This document shows positions 25,255-37,372 of a stretch of 64,000 bases of DNA, in pieces. The DNA comes from Spiroplasma endosymbiont of Lasioglossum villosulum (GTDB taxonomy: Bacteria > Bacillota_I > Bacilli_A > Mycoplasmatales > VBWQ01): the NCBI RefSeq assembly GCF_964020195.1, contig NZ_OZ026539.1:1058299-1122298 (forward strand). Reading direction: 5' to 3'. Numbering within the stretch: the stretch's first letter is position 1; every line of letters begins with the position of its first letter. Under the pieces are notes generated by a model. That model did not search any database. It had not been told where the DNA came from and saw nothing but the letters and a program-made list of their open reading frames with translations. The translations under genes were made by a program, and so were the position numbers.

Positions 25255-25330
25255 TATAATAATCTTATAAAGATTATAGAATTTTATCGCTTACTTATTT
25301 TAATGTTTACAAAATAAATGGGTTTTTTAT
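25255..25330 (+). promoter_or_regulatory. leader module H (weak copy)
   Basis: TATAAT near 25257, a further AT stretch, then a short stem TTATTTT / AAAATAA and AATGGGTTTTTTATT, AAAGGAG and ATG 25349. The 3' arm and T-run match the leader family; the 5' arm is poorly kept. Confidence 0.45.
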
Positions 25331-25348
25331 TGTTAAAGGAGTAAAAAA

Positions 25349-27220
25349 ATGAATGACGATTTAAATGAAAAATTAATAAATAGTGCTTGAAATGGCGATT
25401 TAGATACAATTAATATTTTACTGATAAATAATTGTGCTGATGTTAATTATTTAACTATAAATAATTTTAGTGCTTTAACACTAGCCGCCTGAAATGGACA
25501 CTTAAATATCGTTAAAACTTTACTAGAAAATGATGCTAATATTAATCATGCTAATATATTTGGTAATACTGCTTTATTATTAGCTGCTGAAAATAATCAT
25601 ATTGAAATAGTTAATACACTAATAGAAAATAACGCTAATATTAATCATGAAAATAATGGTAATGAAACTGCTTTAATCTTAGCTGCTAAAAACGGACACT
25701 TAAATATCGTTAATATCTTAATAATGCAACATAATATTAATATTGATCATCCTAATAATTTTAATAATACTGCTTTAACACTAACTGCTAAAAACGGACA
25801 CTTAAATATCGTTAATGTATTAATAACACATAATGCCAATGTTAATCATATAAATGAAGATAATGATGAAACCGCTTTAATCTTAGCTGCCAGAAACGGA
25901 CACCATGAAATCATTAATCTCTTAATCGATAATTTTGCTAATATTAATCATGAAAATCGTTATGGTGATACAGCTTTAATATGAGCCGCCAGAAACGGAC
26001 ACTTAAATATTGTTAATAGCTTAATAATGCAACATAATATTAATATTAATCATGAAAATATAGAAGGTTACACTGCTTTCAAGTGAGCCGCTACAAACGG
26101 ATATTTAGATATAACTAATGTTATAATAGCGCATAATGCTAATACCGATCATACAAATCAAATAAATAATAATGCTTTAATATGAAGCGCGCGAAATGGT
26201 TATCTAAATATAGTTAATAGTTTAATAATACATAATACCAATATTAATTATGTAAATGAAAAAGGTGATACAGCTTTAATATGAAGTACTTGAAAAGGTT
26301 ATTTGGAAATAGTTAACACTTTACTAGCAAAAAATGTTAATGTTAATTATTCAGATCAATCTGGTTACAGTCCTTTAATGATAGCTGCTAAAAATGGTTT
26401 TTTAGAAATTACTAATGCTTTAATAAAAAATGGCGCCAATGTTAATCATACAAATCAAGTTGGTGATACCGCTTTAATCTTAGCTGCTAAAAATGGTTTT
26501 TTAAAAATTGTTAATAGTTTAATAGAAAATAACGCTAATCTTAATTATGCAAATCAAAATGGTAATACAGCTTTAATGATGGCCAATAAAAATAACCATA
26601 TAAAAATAGCAAGAATAATCGAACAAATAAATCAAATAAATCAACTAAAGGCAGAAAATTTAATAAATGCTAAAGAAATGATACTAAACATTAATAATGT
26701 TTTAAATGAACAACTAAAAAAAACTAATAAAATAAAAGATAATCAAAATGATAATGAAATTTGAAAAAATAATCAAGAAGAAATTATTGAAATCATTGAT
26801 AACTATAAACATAATTTAAATCAAAAACTTAAAAATATTAATTCAGAACTTAATAATCATTCTCTAAAAAAAGATTTTATTAATATTCTAAAGTTTGGAA
26901 AAGAAAATTATTCATTATTACATATAGCAGTATTAAATGATTGACAAAAATTAGTAACTTATTTAATAAATGAATGACCAGTTGATATTGATTATCAAAA
27001 TAACTCAGGAAATTCAGCATGAAATCACGCTTGTATGTTATTACAACCAAAAAATACTTTGACTATTAAAAAAGAACATCAATTAACTTATAAAAATAAA
27101 GTATTTATAAAACAATTAATTCCTTCATCTCCAAATTGAAATCCAATTGAAAAAAAGAAATTAATAAAAATGCTAGTGAAAATAGAAAAAAATTATTGAC
27201 TATTATATGCCAAAAGATAA
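25349..27220 (+). CDS. ankyrin-repeat protein, 13-14 repeats
   Basis: 623 aa with TGA as Trp. Residues 5 to about 430 are 13 near-regular 33-34-residue ankyrin repeats (GxTALxxAAxNGHLxIVxxLIxxxANINHxN). A helical linker (residues ~430-500) is followed by one more ankyrin-like unit (NYSLLHIAVLNDWQKLVTYLI) and a short C-terminal domain rich in Trp. No signal peptide or membrane segment. Ankyrin arrays in host-associated bacteria usually bind host proteins; a Spiroplasma male-killing factor also carries ankyrins, but no OTU or other catalytic domain is seen here. It has its own leader and the terminator at 27311-27334. Confidence 0.9.
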
Positions 27221-27310
27221 AAATAGTATTGAGAGTTGAGAACATATTAGTAGTATCGATTTACAAATGCAAAATTCTTTCACAAACGAAAGCAATACGT
27301 TAAAATTTTC

Positions 27311-27334
27311 AATATCTTAAAACATTAAGATATT
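27311..27334 (+). terminator. hairpin terminator after ankyrin gene
   Basis: Arms AATATCTTAA / TTAAGATATT, loop AACA, followed by TTTTAT. Confidence 0.8.
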
Positions 27335-27416
27335 TTTTATCTAACTTTTGATATTTTTACATTAGTAACTTAGATAAATATCTTATTTACGTTATTATTT
27401 ATTTCTTAATAACATA

Positions 27417-29186
27417 TTATTCAAAACTATGTAATTCTTTTCATAGTTTTTCTAAAATTACTTTTGATTTAACTAATGATGAAAGTTCTGTTTTTGTAGC
27501 ATTTTGCAATAATTGTCAAGTTGGAAATTGCTGTAATATTTTATTTTGTAATTGTAAACCAATTCCTGGTACTGATGATAAAACACTACTTATCATTGAT
27601 TGACTTCGCTTTGCTTTATGATATTTAATTGCATAATTATGAACTTGATCTTGTAATTTACTCAAAAATAAAAAACAAGCATCAGTCTTAGGAATATTAA
27701 TAATTTGCATTTTATCATTTATAATTTTATCAGTTTGATGTTTTTTATTTTTAACTAATCCAATAATAGGAATTGTTAAGTTTAATAATGTTAGTTGTTC
27801 TAATGTAGCACTAATTTGTGGTTTTCCACCATCAACAATAATTAAATCAGGAAGTGGCAATTTATTAATAACTAAGTGATGATATCTACGATAAATCATT
27901 TCACAAAAACGATGATAATCATCAACAATTTTTGGAACTAATAAAAATTTGCGATAATCATTAAAACTAGGATTACCATTCTTATAAACAATCATACCAC
28001 CAACACTAGCACTTTGTTGAAGATTAGAAACATCAAAAACCTCTAAATGATTTAAATTAGGAATTTTTAATCATTGTGATAATACTTTCATCATATTTAA
28101 CGGCGCATTAAACTGATTAGTCTGTAAATAATTATTTCATGCATAAATGGCATTGGTTTTTGCCAATGTTAAAATATGTTCTTTTGTTCCTTTAATTGGA
28201 TTAATAAATTTTATTTGTGGAAATAATAATTTTAATTGTTTTAAATCAATATTTGATGGTAAATATATTTCATTTGGCAATGTATTTTTACTATATAGTT
28301 GTTGACAATAATTACGAATTAAATCTTGAATTTCTAAGTAATTATTTTGAACTATTTGTTCATCTTTAGCTTGCAATTTACCATTACGATAAAATAAAGT
28401 AATTAAAACAACCATTTCATCTTCAATTAAAAAATTAATAAAATCGCGATTTCCATAATCTTGAAACTCAACAACTTGTTGTGATAAAAATAGATCTATT
28501 TTTGATAACAAAATTTTAATACGATTAGCATTTTCAAATTGTAAGTTTTCAACACTAATATTCATATTATTAATTAATATTTTTTTAACAGCAGTAACAT
28601 TCCCTTTGAAAAATTGATCAATTTTACTAATCATATCTTCATAATAAGTAATAGGTACTGATTTAAAACAAGCGCCAGAACATTGCTGTAAATGATAATA
28701 TAAACAAGGTTTACCAAGATTACCAGCACATTTTCGTAATGGAAAAATTCGTTCCAATAACTTTAAAATTTCACGCGCACCAGTACCATCGGGAAATGGT
28801 CCATAATAATGTCCCTCTTTTTTAGTAGCACTACGTACATAACGATATTGTGGATCACGATTATTAGTGATTTGAATATAAGGATATTTTTTATCATCTG
28901 TTAACAAAATATTATATTTAGGATGATGTTTTTTAATCAATGTTTGTTCTAAAATTAAAGCCTCTTTTTCATTAGATGTCGTAATGTATTCAACATCATG
29001 AATATCATTAACTAATAACATTGTTTTAAAATTACTGGCTTTATTTAAATATGAAGTTACTCGTTTTTTTAATGAATTAGCTTTACCAACATAAATTAAA
29101 TTATTATGTATATCTTTAAATAAATAGCATCCAGCAATATTAGGTAAAAGTTTAATTTTCATTTGTAGTAAAGATTTTTCTGCCAT
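27417..29186 (-). CDS. uvrC: UvrABC system protein C
   Basis: 589 aa. N-terminal GIY-YIG nuclease (NIAGCYLFKD...LIYVGKANSLKKRVTSYL), Cys-containing segment (CAGNLGKPCLYYHLQQCSGAC), a UVR-like region, the C-terminal RNase-H-like endonuclease (EVFDVSNLQQ...GGMIVYKNG, PDLIIVDGGKPQ) and one helix-hairpin-helix (SVPGIGLQLQNKIL). It makes both incisions in nucleotide excision repair with UvrB. Start taken at ATG 29186, which follows AGGTGA; an in-frame upstream ATG lacks a site. Confidence 0.93.
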
Positions 29187-29290
29187 TAGTTCACCTAAAT
29201 TTATTAACAAATTAAAAGATACTTTGATTTTAACATTAATATAATGTTTTATCCTAAAGTAAACTCTTAATTTTATTCATTATTAATTAC

Positions 29291-30403
29291 TTATGATTCG
29301 TTATTAATAATAGTATCGTTATCATTAATAATTTCACGATTTAAAATACTATCTTCTAAACTTTTTTTAACTACCAGAGTACCTTTGCTATTACTCATTA
29401 CATCTTTTTGTTTTTCAGGGTCAATTTTACCAAAAGGAGTTAAATAACTATTTTCATTAAAATAAACAATAGGTGAAGAAGATTTATTGATAATGTCACT
29501 ATTATCATTTTGTTTTATTTCATTTTGTTTTATTTCATTTTGTTTTATTTCTACTTTTTTTACTGGTGATATAGGTGGTTCCTTCTTTGATTCCTTATTA
29601 AAATTATTTTCTTTTCTAAAAGATTTTTTAACTTGTTTATCAATTAATAATTTTTCTTTTTTTAACTTAATATGTTTTTGTTTTAAATCAGCATTTATTT
29701 TATTTTTTTGCTTTTTATTTTTATTATTAATAATAATTTGTTTAATAATTTGTTTAATAATTTGTTTCATTTTGCTAAAGAAAATAAAAGGTTTATTAAA
29801 AATAAATAAACAAGTTAAAGAAAAAATACTAATAAAGTTTGCAATTAAATTAGTAACAAAAAAACCATAATTAAAAATACCTATTAAAACATTACTAATA
29901 ATGCCACCAGTAGCATATGCTGGAAAAAAGGTTTCAACACTAAAGTCTTTAAAAGAAATTGGTGAAGCAAAAAAACCTAGATAATTATTTATAGCATTTG
30001 TATTTCATCATGTTTTAACGTATATTTCACTAATATTTAATAGGTTTAAATTATAATAACTAGTTCATAAATTATTCTTTCCTAAAATTATTAAAGTTAA
30101 AGTTTGTGTTGTCCAACAACTAATCACTAAAAATAAAAAAGTAACAAAAATATACTTCAATTTAAATTGCATGCTATAACCAAAAGCTAAAGGAATAATC
30201 ATTAAAAAAAGAAAGAAATAAACAGCATATTTCACTCATCCAAATAAAAAAGAAAAAAGAAAATCATCAAGTACTTTACCAATTATTGAAAATCTAGTTA
30301 AACTAACTATTAGGAAAAAGAAGATTACTAATAAGAAAAAAAGTAACCCAACTTCATCACCACGAGATTGAGATTTTGATATTTTAATGCCATTTTTAAT
30401 CAT
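29291..30403 (-). CDS. FtsK-like membrane protein lacking the motor domain
   Basis: 370 aa. Four or more hydrophobic segments (about residues 18-55, 60-80, 85-110, 150-205) are followed by a highly charged Lys/Glu linker with a triple repeat of EIKQN, and the protein ends at TAA 29291-29293. The N-terminal helices (SRGDEVGLLFFLLVIFFFLIVSLTRF..GKVLDDFLFSFLFG) resemble the 4-helix anchor of FtsK/SpoIIIE. No Walker A/B ATPase or gamma domain follows, and stops in all frames close the region before uvrC. It is either an anchor-only remnant, one half of a split FtsK, or an unrelated membrane protein. ATG 30403 has GAGGTGA. Confidence 0.55.
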
Positions 30404-30654
30404 AAGAATATCACCTCTTAACAGTCTCCACAAAATAACTTATAAAAATAGTATAACATAATTGATATATGTAATATCTTTCTATAATCGATTTTTGATT
30501 TATTATTGCAAAAGAACAATAATATTTTTTTAATACTTTTATCATAAAAAATGTATTATTTAAATTTCATATTCATTATTTTCTAGATTTTAAAAATTTA
30601 AAATAAATCATTTTTCTTATTTATATTTATTTAACAATTAATTTATATAATATT

Positions 30655-30722
30655 ATATAATCATTGTAAACTTAATATAAGTTTTACCCGTTGCTTCATT
30701 TAAAGTAAAATGGGTTTTTATT
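30655..30722 (+). promoter_or_regulatory. leader module E
   Basis: TATAAT at about 30656, palindrome AAACTT-AATAT-AAGTTT, then hairpin 30686-30715 with arms ACCCGTT-CTT / AAG-AATGGGT and TTTTTATTTT. ATG 30749 follows after about 30 bp. Confidence 0.7.
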
Positions 30723-30748
30723 TTCTAATTTTAAAGCGGACATAAACA

Positions 30749-31278
30749 ATGTGAGGTTTTAATAAAAATAAAAAAAAGAACAAGAAAGACAAAAAGAAGC
30801 CGAAAAACAAGCAGAACAACTACGAAAAATTGAAAGAGACCAAACTAAATTAAAAGCCGAAAGAGAAGAAAGAAAAAGACAAAAAGAAGAACAAGAAAAA
30901 AAAGAAAGACAAAGAGAAGCCGAAAAACAAGCAGAACAACTACGAAAAATTGAAAGAGACCAAGCTAGATTAAAAGCCGAAAGAGAAGAAAAACAAAAAC
31001 AAAAAGAAAAAAGAGAAAGAGAAGAAAAAAATAGAAAAGCCGAAGAAGAAAGCCAACCTGTAAAAGAAGCAAATGAATATATGGAAAAACAAAGAATAGA
31101 AAGAGAAGCAAAACGAGAAAAAATTTTTCAAGAAAAATTAAAAGAAGATAGAACTAAAGAATTAAGAGAACGTGCCAGAGCAGCTGAAGAAGATGAAAGG
31201 CAAAAAAGAGAACGTGCAGAAGCAGAAAATGCAGCAAAAATAAAAGGTAAAGGACATTATAATCCATGAAATTTTTAA
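30749..31278 (+). pseudogene. charged-repeat coiled-coil protein (gene E), frameshifted start
   Basis: ATG 30749 gives MWGFNKNKKK and then an A8 run near 30768-30775. A one-base change in that run joins the long open frame that ends at TAA 31276-31278. That frame encodes about 170 residues of nearly continuous charged helix, with a 60-residue unit repeated (EAEKQAEQLRKIERDQ twice), rich in Glu, Lys, Arg and Gln. It has the leader hairpin and its own terminator (31348-31396). As read it is broken; homopolymer miscall or phase variation are alternatives. No known family. Confidence 0.6.
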
Positions 31279-31347
31279 ATTTTAAATTTTTCTATTAATT
31301 TATATAATGTAGTTTACAAAGTTATTGGATTTTTAATTAATAAAATA

Positions 31348-31396
31348 AAAAATTTCTTCAACCGAAACTAATATACAAGTTGAAGAAATTTTTTTA
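31348..31396 (+). terminator. hairpin terminator after gene E
   Basis: Arms AAAAAATTTCTTCAAC / GTTGAAGAAATTTTTTT with a 15-base loop. Confidence 0.75.
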
Positions 31397-31561
31397 TTAC
31401 TTTCAAATTTTCCAGCAATAATTTTCATGTTTTTTTACTAAATGCACTATAAATTATTTTAAATTGATTTTCAATAGTCTTTAGTATTTTTCTAAACTGG
31501 TTCTAATTTAGTAAACATTATATAAATTTTAAAATTAGTTTAAATATGAAAAAATTATATA

Positions 31562-31594
31562 ATTTAAGGTTAATGATATTATCATTAACCTTAA
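31562..31594 (-). terminator. hairpin terminator at the rnj stop codon
   Basis: Near-perfect palindrome, arms TTTAAGGTTAATGATA / TATCATTAACCTTAAA, overlapping the TAA of rnj (31591-31593). Confidence 0.75.
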
Positions 31595-33360
31595 ATTTCA
31601 TTAACAACTGTTAAAATCATAGGTAACTTACCAGTTTCTTTTTTAATATAATCTTGTAAATCATTTTTCATTTTAGTCTTAACTTCACTAAGACTAAAAG
31701 CAGTATTAGTTTTATATTTTTCAATAACATTAATAATAATGTTTTGCAATTTTTTCAACATTTCTTCATTATTAGTTAAATAAACAACACCACGCATTTG
31801 TGCATCAATTAAAGAAACAATTTCCTTAGTTTTACAATTTATTGTCACTCCTGTAATTAAAATACCATCACGTTGTAATTGTTTTCTTTCACTAATAACA
31901 ATTGAACCAATATCACCAACACCAATACCATCTACATATACATCACCAGTTTTTATTAAGTTATCTGTTGTTTTATTAGTAGCATTTTTATCATTAAAAC
32001 GAGAAGGACGTGCAACATACTGTTTAACAAAATTATCAATTAATTTACCATTTTCAAAAGTAATAACTTCACCATTATCATGAATTAAAGCATTGTTATG
32101 TAACACACCAGCATCAATGGCTGCTGCTTGTGCTGCTACAAAATCTTTATATAAACCTTTAACTGGTAAAAAATATTTTGGTTCAATAATATTAACCATT
32201 AACTTAATATCTTCATAAGAAGCATTTAAACTTCAAGCTTGTTTTTCTGATATATTAATAACTTTAACATCAGTACGTGCTAAGTCATCTAATAAGGCTG
32301 CATGAGCCAATTCATTTCCTGGAATTGGTGGAGTTGCTAAAATTATTGTATCTTGCGATTCAAGTTTTAAATAATCATCATTACCAATAGCAATTTTATT
32401 CATTCTAGTAAATAAACGTTCACCACTACCAGTAACAATAATTACTGTATCTTTAGTACCAATTGTTTGTGCTAAATTAATAATTTGTGATTTATCAATA
32501 TTGAAAGCGTTTAAATCATTAACTTTTAATAAAATATCATATAAAGTTGCACCATAAACTGCAATTTTACGTTTAGAGTCAGTTTCTTTAATAGCATTAA
32601 GAATTTCACTAACACGATATAAATCTTGATCATAACATGCAAGAATAACCCTTCCTGGTGCTTCTTTTAATACTGGTTCAATAATAGTTTGAATTTTATG
32701 CTTAGGAGCTGTAAAAGCTTTTCTATTGGCACATGTTGCTTCACTAATTAATAATAAAACATCATTTTTAGAAACACTAGCTAAATGTTGAATATCAGTA
32801 GTAAAATCACTACGATGTTCACCATCAAAAATATAATCACCCGTATAAACAATTGTTTCATTTAATTTAATATTTTCACCATTATTTACAGTTAAAACAA
32901 AACCTAAACTACCTGGAATTGAAGTAGTTGTTTTAAATGTTTTAACAACAACATTACCAAACGATACTTTTTGTTCAGGCTCAATAGTTTTAATTATAAT
33001 TTCATTTTGATTAATAAAACGAAAACGTTCTAATTTCTGCTTAATCATAAAATCAGTTAATTTACTAGTAAAGATTGGAACTTTATACTCGGGTTTTATT
33101 TTATTAAAATCTTTTAAAATATAAGGTAGTGCTCCAAAAGCATCATCAGATGGTTTTGAAATAAATATACCTTGAATACGATGTTTATTTTCTTTTAAAT
33201 ATGTATAATCTGGAATAATAATATCAATTCCTAAAATTTCTCTTTCTGGGAGTCTAATGCCGGCATCAAATACAAATATCTTATCATTTACTTCAACAAC
33301 ATATAAGTTTTTACCACGTTCATCTAATCCACCCAGAGCAAATACTTTTATCTTTGCCAT
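31591..33360 (-). CDS. rnj: RNase J paralogue without catalytic metal ligands
   Basis: 589 aa, full length for the metallo-beta-lactamase/beta-CASP family (MAKIKVFALGGLDERGKNLYVVEV start, GDIGSIVISERKQLQRDGIL C-terminal domain). The metal motif HxHxDH is replaced by ISKPSDDAFGALPY, the GHAS motif by LNASYEDIKLM and PVHGE by PVKGL. The loop Asp in YTGDYIFD remains. It should therefore be non-hydrolytic, as RNase J2-type partners are weakened; such proteins pair with an active RNase J in mRNA turnover. ATG 33360 follows GGTGA. The adjacent upstream gene is pnp, another RNA-decay enzyme. Confidence 0.85.
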
Positions 33361-33538
33361 GTTTTCACCAGTTTTCAACTTTCTTTATTTTTATTTTATA
33401 AAATTTAATATCTTAGAAGAACATAAAAATTAAAATTTTAACTTAAATTCCCAAGATGCTGCTATATTATGTTATTAGTATTTTAACACTAATTTAATAA
33501 TAAAACTGTAATTAATTTTCATTAAAAATAGTTTCAAA

Positions 33539-35653
33539 TTATTTATCAATAATTTCTAAACTAAGCTTACTATTATCTTCAACTTTAATTACTCGAACTT
33601 TAATTATATCATTAATTTTAACGACATTATTTAAATTATCAATACGTTTATTAAATTTTTTTGAAAATTCTGAAATATGAATTAAACCATCAATCTTATC
33701 TTGTAAATTAACAAAAACACCAAAATTAACAATTTTTACAACTTTACTATCAAATTCAGAACCGATTTTAATTTGAACAGGATTAACAATACTTTCAATA
33801 ATTTGTCAAGCTTTATCAATGGCTGATTGTTCATTATGATAAATCATCAATCGTCCATCATCTTCAATATCAATTTTAACATTATCACAGTCGGTAATAA
33901 TTTTATTAATAACTTTCCCACCAACACCAATAATATCACGAATTTTATCAATTGGAATTAACTTTTGAATAATTTTTGGAGCATTAGGTGCCAATGTAGT
34001 TCTAGGCTTTTTAATTACTTCATTCATGTTTGCTAATACTTGTAATCTCGCAACTCTGGCTTTTTCCAAAGCTTGTGTAATAATATTAAAATCAATACCA
34101 GTAATTTTAATATCCATTTGTAAAGCACAAATACCATTGGCTGTTCCTGCCACTTTAAAATCCATATCACCTAAGTGATCTTCTAATCCTTGAATGTCAG
34201 TTAAAATTGTAAAATCTTTTTCTTCTTTAATTAAACCCATGGCAATACCAGCAATTGCAGCTCTAATTGGTACACCACCAGCCATTAATGCCATTGATGA
34301 AGCACAAATTGCTGCTTGTGAAGTTGAACCATTTGATGCTAATACTTCTGATACTAATCTAATTGTATAAGGGAAATCTTTTTCAAGAGGAATAATTTGT
34401 AATAATGCTTTTTCACCAAGGGCGCCATGACCAATCTCACGTCGTGAAGGAACACCCATTCTTCCGGTTTCACCAACAGAAAATGGAGAAAAATTATAAT
34501 GATGAATAAAACGTTTATACTCTTCTTTACCTAATCCATCAATAATTTGATGTTCAGCAAGTGCACCCAACGTTAAAACTGATAAAACTTGTGTTTCACC
34601 ACGAGTAAACATTGCACTACCATGAACAATAGGTAAAACATCAATCATACTTGTTAATTTTCTAATATCATCAGCTTTTCGTCCATCAACTCGTACATTA
34701 TTTTTTAAAATCATAGTACGCATTGCTTTTTGTAATAATTGATCAATACTTTTGCATAAATTATGAATAGTTGTTTCTTCACCAATATTTAAAACTTCTT
34801 GATTAAATTCATTTTTAAAACTTTGAAATGTTTCTTCAACTAAATTTTTAATCAAGTTGCTTCGACTTTTTTTATCAACAGTAGTACTAATTTTACTAAT
34901 TTGTGATTGACAATTTGTTTCTACAAATTGTTCAATATTAACAGGAATTAATGCTAACTGTGGCTCAAATTTATTTGGTTTTAATTTTTCAATGATACTT
35001 TCTTGAAAAATTATTAATTTAATAATATGTTCATGTGCAAATTTTAATGCTTTAATCATATCTTTTTCTAAAATATCATGACATCCTGCTTCAACCATAT
35101 TGATGGCATCTTTTGTTCCACCAACAATTAATTCCATTTTTGAATTTAATAATTGCTCTTGTGTTGGATTAAGGACAAGTTCATCATTTATTTTACCAAC
35201 AACAACAGTAGCACTAGGACCCTGAAATGGCAAACTACTTAATCCTAAAGCAAGTGAAGTCCCAAAAGCTGCATTTACTCTAACATCACAAGCATCATCT
35301 AACGCAAAAACATTATTTACAACTTGCACTTCATTAACAAAACCTTTTGGAAATAATGGACGAATTGAACGATCAATTAATCTAGCACATAGTGTTGCAT
35401 ATTCACTAGGTCGACCTTCACGCTTTAAAAAACCACCCGGAATCTTACCAACTGAATATAACTTTTCTTGAAAAACTATTTGTAATGGAAAAAAATCTTG
35501 ATTATTAATAACTTCATTATAAGATACAGTTGTTAATACAACTGTATTTCCATAAGTAATTTTTACTGATTTTTCTGCTAAATTAGCCATTGTACCTAAT
35601 TCAACAATTAATTCATATTTTCCTTCTTTAAAAAGGAATTTTTCTTTTAACAT
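33539..35653 (-). CDS. pnp: polyribonucleotide nucleotidyltransferase
   Basis: 704 aa. Two RNase-PH domains are seen: the first has FPLQIVFQEKLYSVGKIPGGFLKREGRP and the second NFSPFSVGETGRMGVPSRREIGHGALGEKAL with the catalytic DIQGLEDHLGDMDFKVAGT. A KH domain (IPIDKIRDIIGVGGKVINKII) and S1 domain (VNPVQIKIGSEFDSKVVKIVNFGVFVNL) close the protein. It degrades RNA 3'-to-5' using phosphate. ATG 35653 has AAGGAG. Confidence 0.95.
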
Positions 35654-35759
35654 TATTTTACTCCTTAACTTCCATTTTTTGTCGCAACTATGAGCATTAT
35701 AGCATAATAAAATGTTAAAATAAGTTATAGAACAATTTTATTTTAGGAGGTCATAACTT

Positions 35760-36095
35760 ATGTTTAAATATAAAATACAAAATGAAATTTCAATTTCAAA
35801 TAAAGACTTTGATAAAATTAAAAATAAAGCTTTAATTATTGATGTTCGTGATGTTGCTGAATATCAAATTTTAAAAAAAATAACAAATGATAATGGTGAA
35901 CTTAATATTGTTAATATTCCTTACTATGATTTGATTAAAAATCCTAGTAAATATATTGAAAACAAAAATCAAGTGATTATAACTATTTGTAATGCAGGAA
36001 ATCGTTCAACTGCTGCTGCACTAACACTCAGAGAATTGGGCTATACTAACACTTATGTTTTAATTAATGGTATTTATGGATATTACAAAAAATAA
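35760..36095 (+). CDS. rhodanese-like domain protein
   Basis: 111 aa single rhodanese domain. LIIDVRDVAEYQI starts the fold and the catalytic loop is ICNAGNRSTAAALTLRELGY with the active Cys. It may carry sulfane sulfur for tRNA thiolation or detoxification. ATG 35760 follows AGGAGG at normal spacing. Divergent from pnp; stop codon is one base from the end of the convergent EIIB-like gene. Confidence 0.85.
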   Translation: MFKYKIQNEISISNKDFDKIKNKALIIDVRDVAEYQILKKITNDNGELNIVNIPYYDLIKNPSKYIENKNQVIITICNAGNRSTAAALTLRELGYTNTYVLINGIYGYYKK

Positions 36096-36096
36096 C

Positions 36097-36495
36097 TTAT
36101 TTCTCATTATTTAATTTAATAAGATCATTAATAGCAATACTTAAATTATTACAATAAGTTCCTAGGACTAAACTAACACTATCGTCTTGGTCTAAAATAC
36201 CACGATTTTTAATTTTTTTAAGATTATTAAAATTAATTTTTGAATGATCAATAATCTCTACCTTAATTTTATTTGCTGTTGCTGTTGTCCCTTTAATATT
36301 ATCAATTCCTCCTAAATCAACAATAAAATTTTGTAATTTAAATGGGAATTTTTGTGGTTTATTAATGGGTTTTAAACTACTTTCTTGTTGATTGCGTAAT
36401 TTTTTAGCTGTACTAACATTTCATATTCAAATCCCAATACTAGCCACAGCAAATAACAATGCAATAACTAATAATACTATTTGTCAAATTGGCAT
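36097..36495 (-). CDS. membrane-anchored PTS EIIB-like protein without Cys
   Basis: 132 aa: an N-terminal membrane helix (IVLLVIALLFAVASIGIWIW), then a domain resembling glucose-type EIIB (LQNFIVDLGGIDNIKGTTATANKIKVEIIDHSKINFNNLKKIKNRGI...VSLVLGTYCNNL). The phosphorylated Cys that normally follows the NI segment (C-x-T-R-L-R) is replaced, so phosphotransfer is unlikely. Similar N-anchored EIIB-like proteins are seen in mollicutes. It is probably structural or regulatory; family assigned by motif order only. It may be cotranscribed with the NAD kinase upstream. Confidence 0.6.
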
Positions 36496-36533
36496 GATTA
36501 CCTTCCTTAATTAATATATTTTTAAATATTTTC

Positions 36534-37352
36534 TTAATCTTCTTGAATAAAAGCTTTTTTTACTTTAGCAAGTAAAGAATAATGATTAAGTCGATATTCT
36601 AAAACTTGTAACGTTAATTTTGATAATTTAATTGTTACCTTATCATTTAGTTTATCATTAAAATCAAAAGTATCAACAATTAATTTTCCAAAATCGCTCA
36701 ATTTACTATCTTTTTGAATATTTTTCAAAGTAATTTCATGATTTTCATCCAAAATTAGTGGTGAATTTAAACTGCGATAACTATTATTAGCTACTGGAGC
36801 AATTTCATGAAATTGCATTAAGTTATGATTTGAAATTAAAACAGCACCACCAAGTGATTTCATTAAACCCGTCGAACCAGTTCTTGTTGCAATAACTAAA
36901 CCAGAACCACGAAAGTTTTCAAATAATTGATTATTAATTAACACTTGACATGAAAGAGTTGTTGTTAAATTAACAAATTTAACTTCATTAATAGCATATA
37001 AAATCTTATTATTAATATTTACTTCTAATAATGAAAATTTATTTACTATTAAATTATTATCATTTTTATCAATTCACATTAATACTTTGTCAACTTCTGT
37101 GTTTAAAAAGTTTTCATAAAAACCAAGATTACCACATTTAAAACTAACAAACTTAACAGTATTGAGTATATTATTATAATCATGAACAGCTTTTAAAAAT
37201 GTTCCATCACCACCAATAATAAAAACAATATCTGGAAAAGAAGTATCTTCAAGTGCTTTAAGGGCCAATAACTTGGCCCTTAATTCCTTAGCTAATGATT
37301 GAGAATTCTCATATTTATTAGCAATAATTGTAAATTTATAATTTTTCATCAT
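36534..37352 (-). CDS. nadK: NAD kinase
   Basis: 272 aa. The ATP/NAD-binding motif IIGGDGTFLKAVH is near residues 48-60, followed by KCGNLGFYENF, GSGLVIATRTGSTG and the C-terminal beta domain. It makes NADP+ from NAD+, here supplying GapN. Two ATGs are adjacent (37352, 37349) and a third lies at 37361; I chose 37352, which follows a weak GGAAT. It starts 20 bp after the spx stop, so the two form an operon. Confidence 0.9.
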
Positions 37353-37372
37353 GTATTCCAATCATATTTCAA

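Noticed and set aside
26303-26764. Separate ankyrin gene starting at 26303
   Set aside because: Only a segment of one 623-aa gene between TGA codons, which are Trp in this genome.
29487-29870. 127-aa plus-strand frame rich in Phe and Cys
   Set aside because: Complement of the Lys-rich linker and last membrane helix of the FtsK-like gene; no ribosome site.
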